NCBI GenBank assembly: GCA_013433145.1 | Contig: CM024182.1 | Location: 5,380,501 to 5,444,500, forward strand | Origin: Ascaris suum | Taxonomy: Eukaryota; Nematoda; Chromadorea; Rhabditida; Ascarididae | Direction of reading: 5' to 3' | Length of the DNA stretch: 64,000 nucleotides | Part shown: piece after piece, positions 56,401 to 64,000 of the stretch | Layout: each line of letters starts with the position of its first letter | Position numbering within the stretch: the stretch's first letter is position 1 | The notes under the pieces: model-generated | The model's input: the letters and a program-made list of their open reading frames with translations, nothing else | Told to the model about the DNA's origin: nothing | Database searches by the model: none | Translations under genes and position numbers: made by a program

Positions 56401-59400
56401 ATGGCATTATCAACAAATTTTCCACATAATCGAAAACGTACGTTATACGTTGGTGGTTTCGGTGAAGAAGTGGATGAGAAAATCTTACATGCCGGTTTCC
56501 TGCCATTTGGTGATATTGTGGGTATATCGATTCCAATGGATTACGAGACCGGAAAACACCGTGGATTCGGGTATGCATTCCTTTTTTATTTTCTAAAATT
56601 ACAGCTTTAGAATTATTGACGGTTTTTGAGAGTTGCGCCAAAACCAACTTTACTCCGATAATAAACAGTGTGTCTTGGTTGGCCCAGATTTGTTATTTGT
56701 ATGGGCAAGCAGAGGCAAAAAGAGGGGAAAGAGATGGTGTGATTCTTGAGTGTAAAGCGTGATGTTTTTTAGAAAGTAGAGAAACTGCCATCAAATCATT
56801 GGGTATTTCTGTCGTTGGCATATCAGTCATTGCATCTGTCAGTTAATCCGATCGGCTGTAAGTACGCAGTTGTAGTTTACTTCTATCAAAAGAGCTTACA
56901 AATTCAAATGCGATACTTCGTTGTTTGCAAAAAAAGTGACGAAGTAACAGTGAGTGCCAATCGCAACTGTCCGTCCTTTCCAGTGAGTTGCTTAGCCATT
57001 ATTTAATGGTCTTGCTGCAATGAGGTATCCCAATAGTCGTGGTGTTTAGGGGAATCCGGGAAGGAATCGAATCACGCTGAATTGCACATGGAGTTTTGCG
57101 ATGAGCTGAATAGTTAAAAAGAAACAAATTCAAACCGTGCTTCTGGAGCAAAACAATCAAAAGTTTCCAAACACACCATTCTAGACCTCTCCGTACCCGA
57201 AAATTTCTCATGTCAATCTATCTACTATTCTCATCTTAATTGGAGGAAGAGGAGGGAATAAGGAGTCGAGACAAATTGGTAAAAAATAGTTGTGGATTTT
57301 GCCATAGAAGCTCCAACGTTTTGCGATTGCAGGCAGCAACTATGAGTAGGGAATATTCGAAAAGCCGAGTTTCAACCTTAAATTTCAATAATCTAAAAAT
57401 ATTTAATCATTACGCTAAACACATTGTTGCATTGCAAAGCATCTTTTTGTTTTTATTCATTTGCATCAAATGAATTGCATTGTTGTAGTTTTGTGGAATT
57501 TGAATTAGCTGAAGATGCGGCCGCCGCAATCGACAATATGAACGATTCGGAGATGTTTGGTCGAACTATCCGATGTAATTTTGCTCGGCCACCAAAAGCA
57601 AACGAAAGGAGCCAACGACCTGTTTGGGCCGATGACGAGTGGCTTAAAACGGTATGTCACTCAAATTCTTTCATCAATTTACGAGCATAATTCAGAGAAC
57701 GAACTGCTTGCAAGGGGAATAAAAGCGTAGCTTAAGTATCAATGCCTGCAGCTATCACCAAAATAAGAGCTCGAGGTACAGAGTGCAGGGCGACTGACTG
57801 GAAGATTTATCGCAACTAAACACAACCCATTTGTAAACTTCGGATTGTCGGAAATTTTTGCTTGTTCGGTTTCATATTACCAGTAAGGTGAGGTTGCTTA
57901 TGGTGGATTAATGCAGGTTAGGTTTAATGTGCAAAACATGTTTACTTCAGTTGAATATTGAGAGTAGGAGGTGACATGTTGACTCTATGAAATGCTGTAG
58001 TGAGCAGCGACGAATGCGTTTTTGTATATTTTAACGTTCTGCTCCTGTAGTGTAGTCGAGGTTTCCAGTATGGTACGGGTGCTGCGGAAGAAGCCGATGG
58101 TACAGAAGCAGACGAAGAGGCGGGTCCGTCGATCGGTGCTACTAAGCCAACGCTACCGCGAGTCTATTTTGGTGTCAGGATCGGTATCAGGTAGATTGAC
58201 AAGTAAAGTGAATGTTTGTGTGAGGTTACCTTGCCACCTTGTCTGCCAGTTTGGTAAATACTACGAAGTTGGCCGTTTTCTGTTAGTAACTTCAATAATT
58301 TTTTATTTCCGATTCGCACTCCTCATTTCTTAGAAAGAGGGAAACTGTGGGAGGTGGTCAGAGTTTTTGATGTTGTTTTAGATTATACGCAATTTTAGGT
58401 TGTCGGTTTTCCTTTTTTATGGCGAAGCGTATTTAATTGTTTTTCTGAATTAAAGGGAACGGAGATATTAAGCGTGAATGAAAACTGAATGCGCTTTTAT
58501 TAAGTTGGAATATTTCTATGGCTCGATCTTAGTCGTTTATAAATGATAAACTTTCAGATATATCGGCAGAATAGTGATCGAATTACGCTCCGATGTGGTG
58601 CCCAAGACCGCAGAGAATTTCCGTCAACTTTGCACAGGTGAAAAGGGATTTGGTTATGAAGGTAAGGGAGTATATTATCCTGAAATGCTTTACAGTTATA
58701 TTCGTGTCAGATGTCGAAGGTACAAGCTGAGTATAGGTTGACATCGGAACCAAATTTGGATATTGGTGGAGAAGCAAGCCCGTCTATCAGTGTGGTTATC
58801 AGGCAGATAGATTGACTAGAGGGTGCAAGATTGTAAGGATCAAAGCACATTTTTGGAAAGAATAGGATGAAGGATGAGTCAGGCCTCAGCAGTTTTCTGT
58901 TTTCATTTGTAACATTGTCACGTATTTATTCTTGGCAGTTTCAACATAAACCTATAATTTAAGTAAAACCTCTTTGGAGCTGTGGTCGCTCAAAGCGTCT
59001 TCGAGCCTGCTTGAGGAAAAAACGTGGCCGAGTGGTGTGGTTGAAATAAAATAATGTGAACTTGAATTTGAAGGTAATTGCTCAGCAGAAGGGAGATTAT
59101 TTATTAAAAGGATGCCCACCGAGTCTGTGGTTTAGAATGTATCACTAGCAGAAGTCGGGAGAAAAGGAGGGGGAGAATAAAAAAGAAATAGAATGTATGG
59201 TCTAAATATATACTGTCATTCCGCTCAGTGAAGTTGATAAAATGAAGTTAGTTTTATTTCAAATACATTTGGATATCATATCCGGCCATGAAGGTTACGC
59301 CTATTTTCGTGTGGATCATGTTGCGTTGATTGAAATTTCCAGAAACCTCTGAAAGAGGAGAACATTTGCATCGTCAGATAAGGCCCCAAAAGCGTTTGAG

Positions 59401-61947
59401 ATAAAATGTTTTTTCTGACCTTGCTCTATTTTTCCTCATAAAGTCATAGTCTTAGCATCACCTTAGCTCTCAGAAATGAGTAACCGACCTTTGGCATGGC
59501 TCCATCAGAGTTGGGCAATGTGCATTGTTGCATTTAATGCGCAACATGTTGCCAGTCTTTTTTCATCCATTAGAAAAAATGCAACCATCAAAGCATAATT
59601 ACCGGTGTCCATCTGTCTGTATATTCGCCTAAATATTTAATTAGCGTTTGCAGGTCGGTCACTCAATCAGTTACTAATAAGCAGCTAAATTTGCATATTT
59701 GCCATCGTTCTCGCAGTAGCATTATTTGTGGCATCCTATAAATTGATGATTTTTAAAAAGGTCTCATCGGTTATGAATATAATACAACTCTATTGTTGAA
59801 GGATCTCATTTCCATCGCATCATACCCCAATTCATGATACAAGGAGGTGATTTCACGAGAGGTGATGGAACAGGTGGTAAATCGATTTACGGTGCGAAGT
59901 TTCCTGACGAAAATTTCAAGGTGTGTTTTTAACAACGTAAGGTTTTCAAAATCCCGTTTTTTATGAACCTCAGAAGGCGATTTCTTTGATCGATCGTACA
60001 GCGTTTGAAGACGTCCTATGGCTTTGGACGGTCATTCTTGAACTGTAGGACCATGAAACGTGCAATCTGGACGAAAGAGTTTCATTGAAAGAAGGATGTT
60101 GAATGATTTTAAAGAAGAAAGGATATCTGTTCTTGAGGGCAGGGGTGCTTACGCACAGTTAAAGTAATAGTTAGCTTCAGCTGGATGTTCACTTTGGCCA
60201 TGTTTTGGTTCTGTTATATGCGCGTTCATTTTTTTTTATTTTCTGCCACACAGGTGTTCGAGATTTTTTGGCTATTTTCCTGCGGGTAATCTTCAGTGAG
60301 GTTGTATGTGCACGCAGAATTTTTCTATGTTATCATTAGAGTACTTATCGCTGATGCAACGTTGAATAATGCAGCCCATATTAAGGTAATAAAATTTTAA
60401 AAAACAAGGTGTGAGTATAAGACCGCCTGTTTTTCTCTTCTTCAATTTGAGCAGAAGTGAGATTTTAATTCTTTGATGGCCATAGCAGTGTATTTAACGC
60501 CACCGATTTTATGAAACTTCCCTTGCGGATATTTTTGCTTTGTCGATTGCTGTGGTAAAACGTTGATCGTCTTTAGCTGAAGCATACAATGCCGGGCACG
60601 GTGTCGATGGCAAATTGTGGTCCTGACACGAACGGGTCGCAGTTTTTCATATGCACCGAAAAGACTGAGTGGCTCGATGGTAAACATGTCGTATTTGGAC
60701 ATGTGGTCGAGGGGATGAATGTGGTTCGACAAGTCGAACAACAGGGAAGCAAAAGCGGAAAGCCAATGATGCAGGTAGTCTGTATTTCTGTGCGCTTTTG
60801 TAAATTTGTTTGCAGAAACGCAGTATGGTGACGCTATGTCTGCGCATACCTGTGAGTCCGGAAGTCATGAAATTCGGTGGGCATGATGTACACCACAGCG
60901 GGAACTCTATACCTTAGAGCATATTGGCTCACCCATTCTGAAATAAGTTATAGATCCTTTACAAGGAAATTTGCGTACATAGGCACTGGTTGGGAAGCAG
61001 TAAAAGAGAACCCTTTGTTAAGAAAATTTGTGCGAATGCTCAGGTTATTTAAAACGTGAAAACTCACCATGCACCTTTTTTATTTATTGATAACTTATGT
61101 ATGATACTCATCAATGAGACGAGCACCACACAAACACTCATACAATACCAGCTTGTTTTTCGTACTTTCTAGCATATTTTGTTTCTTACCTTTATGGAGC
61201 TCGGAGGAAGAGGCTAATTAAAATATTTCAGGAGGAAAAATTAGTGAGGATTGAGTAAAAATTGGCTGCTTGGCCTGTTATTTTTGTTGAGCGAAAATGC
61301 TAGCTGCCATAAATAAGGGTGCTTACTCAGGAGCGGACGTTATATAATATGGCTTGTGCTGATTCCGCCGGATGTTTGAGGCTTAGCTTAAAACAAAAAT
61401 GATTGATTGGAAATTGTTACGTGTGAGAAATGGGAACAGTGAGAGTGCTTTCTAAAATTTTTGCTATTGTGTTAGTTATAAAGAATTGTTTTTTGTCTGA
61501 AAGGGTGGTATTTATCTTCTGGTTCCTGGGATGTTGAGGATAGAAAGTTCGAAAACTTTGATCAGAAATGTCGTGCCACATCGCTGTGTTGTCTCACATC
61601 AGAAGCAACAAAGATATGTGTACCGCATAGCGTACTAAAGAGGATGAGTTCACTCCAAATAAGAAGTGTGCAAGGCCTCTCTTTTTATATCCTTTTCATC
61701 GTCATTCCGAGTATGAGCGGAAGGGGGATGGGAAGAATGGAATGCAATTGGATTCCACTTATTCCGCCACCTGTCCATTCTGGCCGTGTGTCTGGTTTTC
61801 GGTCGGATTTCGCAGGCGTTTTTTTCTTTTTTTTTTGGAAGCGGCTGTTTATTAATGATTCATGGATGACAATTTTAGGTGACGATCGTTGAATGTGGCG
61901 AAATAAAGCAAGAGAAGGCCGTCATCGAATCAGAGGCTGATACATAG
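56401..61947 (+). CDS. cyn-13: RRM-domain cyclophilin (peptidyl-prolyl isomerase E type), complete
   Basis: A nuclear, spliceosome-associated prolyl isomerase with an N-terminal RNA-binding domain. Exons: 56,401-56,570, 57,489-57,651, 58,051-58,190, 58,558-58,661, 59,802-59,920, 60,577-60,774, 61,879-61,947; 963 bases, 320 residues (human PPIE 301). RRM, residues about 13-90: RNP2 LYVGGF (15-20), RNP1 KHRGFGFV (52-59). An acidic Glu/Ala/Gly linker (about 119-140) follows [10 protein letters not shown]. Cyclophilin domain from about 147: all active-site residues are present (Arg198, Phe203, Met204, Gln206, Phe256, Trp264, Leu265, His269; [15 protein letters not shown] and [11 protein letters not shown]). 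The C-terminus [14 protein letters not shown] is longer than in human. All joins keep phase. Start is the first ATG behind a TTTCAG trans-splice-type site. It faces an Ig-domain gene at its 3' end. Confidence 0.97.
59601..59650 (+). repeat. possible diverged TCTGTCTGT element in cyn-13 intron
   Basis: GTGTCCATCTGTCTGTATAT resembles the start of the dispersed element, but the second conserved block is not recognisable. Confidence 0.25.
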
Positions 61948-61961
61948 CTTGAAGTTTGATT

Positions 61962-61967
61962 TTTATT
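61962..61967 (-). terminator. poly(A) signal AATAAA of the minus-strand Ig gene
   Basis: AATAAA on the minus strand begins five bases after that gene's stop (61,974-61,972) and lies 15 bases beyond the stop codon of cyn-13 on the other strand. It implies a 3' UTR of only about 25 bases. Confidence 0.55.
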
Positions 61968-61971
61968 GATG

Positions 61972-62211
61972 TTATGATACTACCTTGAATGTCGAATTTG
62001 CTGTTACTTTTCCGATTTTATTGGCTGCTTCACATTCGAAGACTTTCTGTTTTAGAATAAAGTGTAGAAAATTTTTATGGCACTCTTTTGATGAAGTGGG
62101 AGCTTGCAGTTCAGTAGAGAGGAAATCTGAGTTGCATTTGTTTTTGTTTCGGAAAATATCGACGGAAAGTACACTAACCTTTAAATCCACAATTGATGTT
62201 TCGTTTTCTTC
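61972..62211 (-). CDS. 3' end of an immunoglobulin (I-set) domain gene
   Basis: Minus-strand exons 62,211-62,179 and 62,046-61,972 (stop TAA). The first has a long pyrimidine tract and CTCTCTCAG acceptor and donor AAG|GTTAGT and encodes EENETSIVDLK. The second has acceptor TTCTAAAACAG and encodes VFECEAANKIGKVTANSTFK then VVS-stop. The F and G strands of an I-set Ig fold are plain: the Y/F-x-C-x-A-x-N-x-x-G pattern, then alternating residues ending in VV. Such domains occur in muscle proteins, cell-adhesion molecules and hemicentin-like matrix proteins; this end alone cannot tell which. The gene must extend upstream past 62.2 kb, probably past the window. It runs tail-to-tail into cyn-13. Confidence 0.7.
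   Translation of the reverse strand, partial: EENETSIVDLKVSVLSVDIFRNKNKCNSDFLSTELQAPTSSKECHKNFLHFILKQKVFECEAANKIGKVTANSTFKVVS
62056..62061 (+). terminator. poly(A) signal AATAAA of cyn-13
   Basis: Lies 109 bases past the cyn-13 stop, inside the intron between the two Ig-gene exons on the other strand. Confidence 0.6.
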
Positions 62212-62497
62212 CTGAGAGAGAGGGGAGGGAAGAGAAGATAGCTAACGACTGACCCATTGAAAATATGTTCGTTGTTGTTTTAAGTAGATTCCTTCATTTT
62301 TCTTTTACTGTTTTTGGAAAATAATAGGATTGTTAAGCTGCGGGCCAATGTAACGTTTCACCAAATCAGTCAAACACTTTTTATGAAGCTCCATTCGGTA
62401 AACGGCTGATCACATCAGGTTGATAGGCCCTCTCGAGTATCCTACTAAATGGGCTGTTATTTCATCAACAAAAATTATATTGGGTCAGCAAGGAACC

Positions 62498-62684
62498 ATG
62501 GAAAGGCCGTTTTCGCCCATGCGGTCACAGGTTAGGCATATGCCGCATCGCCGTTCGCCGTGTCACAACTTGAGAGGTATTGAATGAACGAACTAAAAGC
62601 AATACACTCGTATAGCCGTCGAACAGTTTGAGAGAGAATGTTTGGAACGATGTGTCAAGAAATTGGAGCATACCTTCGGTGAAG
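62498..62684 (+). other. two coding-like plus-strand blocks, unresolved
   Basis: 62,498-62,576 runs from an ATG (after TTGGGTCAG) to a GTATTG donor and reads MERPFSPMRSQVRHMPHRRS then PCHNLR. 62,627-62,684 reads FERECLERCVKKLEHTFGEG up to a GTGGTT donor; its CLERC is a C-x3-C pair as in small Tim proteins, which is only suggestive. The two do not join in phase directly, and the Ig gene on the other strand must cross this region. Confidence 0.25.
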
Positions 62685-63158
62685 GTGGTTGCACGCTTCC
62701 ATATGCCGAATATTTTAGCTTTAAAGGGTGATAAATATCAACTTGCAATATCGGTGAGGGGGGATTTCATAGCCGTTATTTAGATTCCGACATGATTTCT
62801 AATACAGAAGTTGACATTTTTCCGAATTCCTAGTTTTCCGTATATATATATATGTTTTAACGTTTTAAGCATAATATCACCTCACACCATTACCCTCTTT
62901 CTGACAGCATTAGAAAACCCGTTGAATGTCGACTTTTTATCGTTGATTGATTACTCAGTTCATTTGCATGTTAACGCATTTAATGCTGTCAAAGTGCAAA
63001 TTGCCGTTGAATCCGTTGTATCATTCCAATTCGTCTATAATTCGTGAATCCACCCCCTTTATGTGCTTCTTGGTTCTTCCATTGGAAGTTCAAATTTTTT
63101 CGTTGCTTCAATTTGCGATCCGTTTTCTCTTTCATTTCATCTCAAAATTATGAAATAG

Positions 63159-63290
63159 GATATAATGATAAAACTGGAAGGCACGCCAGGCGGAGCGGCA
63201 CAATATGCAATCGCTCATCAACCAGCCAATATCAAGCATTGCAGACATAACCGGAGCTTACACAAGTCATCGACAATCGCTTCGCTTTGA
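63159..63290 (+). other. candidate terminal exon, possibly KH-like
   Basis: After an AG at 63,158 the frame reads DIMIKLEGTPGGAAQYAIAH, QPANIKHCRHNRSLHKSSTI, ASL, stop at 63,290. I-K-L-E-G-T-P-G..AAQY resembles the end of a KH RNA-binding domain (..ITGTPEQ..AQYLI). The acceptor is weak and a second frame (GYNDKTGRHARRSGTICN..) is also open. Confidence 0.25.
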
Positions 63291-63427
63291 TTCTGACTTG
63301 TGTTATATGGGATGAAAGTCCGGTCGATTGTAAAGCGAGAAAATATTTTAGTCATGATTAAGTGGATACAACCCCTTCCAAAGTTGACTGAATCAATTTG
63401 ATGTTGGAATAGAAGATAGACCTATGA

Positions 63428-63520
63428 TGCATATTATGCCCCAAAGTTGTAGCCGTACAGCGACTCTGAGATTAAAACTAGAAAGAAAGACATGCCTACA
63501 CACATACACTCACAGACTTG
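63428..63520 (-). repeat. dispersed TCTGTCTGT element, diverged copy
   Basis: Minus strand reads GGCATGTCTTTCTTTCTAG, then AATCTCAGAGTCGCTGTAC. Similar layout to the copy at 44.2 kb; the TCTGTCTGT core is degraded. Confidence 0.3.
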
Positions 63521-63547
63521 GCGTTGAAATAAATTTGCGGGAGTGTA

Positions 63548-63789
63548 TCAAAAATTATTCCAACGTTCTTTTGCAAATCCAATGCAGCTGTGATAGCACT
63601 GTTTGTGCGTAAATTTAATAATGCGGAGACGCATATCGAACATTTCCGGTCTCGGTAAAACGATCCGGAAAGCGGTCTTGTTCATTTGGAAATGCTTTCC
63701 TAGCTGATGATCGATTAAGTACTTTATTTCCATAAGCTGTTCTGGAAGCTGCATTGTAGATGGTATAACTCTTTTAGCTTCTATGTAAG
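63548..63789 (-). CDS. candidate minus-strand exon
   Basis: Minus-strand acceptor TATGAGCTCTTTCAG opens YIEAKRVIPSTMQLPEQLME, IKYLIDHQLGKHFQMNKTAF, RIVLPRPEMFDMRLRIIKFT and on to a stop at 63,548. Codon use is good. The next frame over (YNAASRTAYGNKVLNRSSAR.., stop at 63,628) is also protein-like, so the true phase is unsure. Its position suits an upstream exon of the Ig gene, but no Ig strand is visible in either frame. Confidence 0.35.
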
Positions 63790-63839
63790 CTGAAAGAGCT
63801 CATATTGAGGTAGGTTTTGAACGAAAAAAATGTCTGTAG

Positions 63840-63891
63840 ATTCCGGAAGCTTGATTACCGTCATATGGATACTTCGCTTCGTGGCACGCAA
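63840..63891 (+). CDS. candidate small plus-strand exon
   Basis: Acceptor AAAATGTCTGTAG, 52 bases, donor CAA|GTGTAA. The frame reads FRKLDYRHMDTSLRGTQ with strongly biased codons (one base in, phase 0 out). It may belong with the plus-strand blocks at 62.5-63.3 kb, but they cannot be joined with confidence. Confidence 0.3.
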
Positions 63892-64000
63892 GTGTAAATA
63901 TGTGAACGGCGGATGGCATGCCCTTACTCAGCAATGGCGAATGGCTGTAAAGATGAGGCGGTCGGCTGTCAACAAGAAAAGTCCTGAGCCATAATGTGAG

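Noticed and set aside
61644..61892. 82-codon plus-strand frame just before the last cyn-13 exon
   Set aside because: Lies in the last cyn-13 intron and ends in a T-run feeding the real acceptor at 61,878; intronic by the gene model.
62530..62575. GC-rich GGCATATGCCGCATCGCC stretch as a structured RNA
   Set aside because: Only short self-complementary pieces; an open protein-like frame explains it equally well.

Overview
The window is eukaryotic and most likely from a nematode. The base composition is AT-rich. Introns of several hundred bases end in TTTCAG-type acceptors. One gene starts directly behind a lone acceptor (TTTCAG, a 15-base leader, then ATG), the layout expected of spliced-leader trans-splicing. 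Long (AT)n tracts, G/C homopolymers and small dispersed repeats point to a large, repeat-rich genome, perhaps a parasitic species. The species itself cannot be read from the sequence.

Two genes are secure. Bases 1 to about 3.4 kb, plus strand, hold the 3' end of a RAD50 gene: coiled-coil tail, ABC signature, Walker B and H-loop over six resolvable exons. The last coding piece is ambiguous. Bases 56,401-61,947, plus strand, hold a complete seven-exon gene for an RRM-cyclophilin (PPIE type, C. elegans CYN-13), 320 residues. Facing it on the minus strand is the 3' end of an immunoglobulin-domain gene (two exons, 61,972-62,211). The two transcripts converge, and their poly(A) signals lie within or right beside each other's 3' ends.

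The roughly 50 kb between rad-50 and cyn-13 looks like a gene desert because no open frame is long, but it contains small exons with good splice sites. Best supported are: (i) plus-strand exons at 50.9-51.85 kb that read like the armadillo-repeat part of SIL1/HSPBP1-type Hsp70 nucleotide-exchange factors, with one intron made almost wholly of (AT)n; (ii) a two-exon minus-strand piece at 40.58-40.88 kb; (iii) a three-exon minus-strand membrane protein end at 10.83-11.51 kb. Weaker candidate exons are listed with low confidence. Several have a competing frame or strand, and none was checked against transcripts or databases.

The rest is AT-rich noncoding sequence with eight (AT)n arrays, G/C runs, a 22-bp and a 33-bp tandem repeat, a dispersed element with a TCTGTCTGT core, a possible MITE with about 20-bp inverted ends, a few hairpins and a tRNA-like fragment. 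Exon joins, family names for the weaker genes and repeat relationships were all judged by eye.
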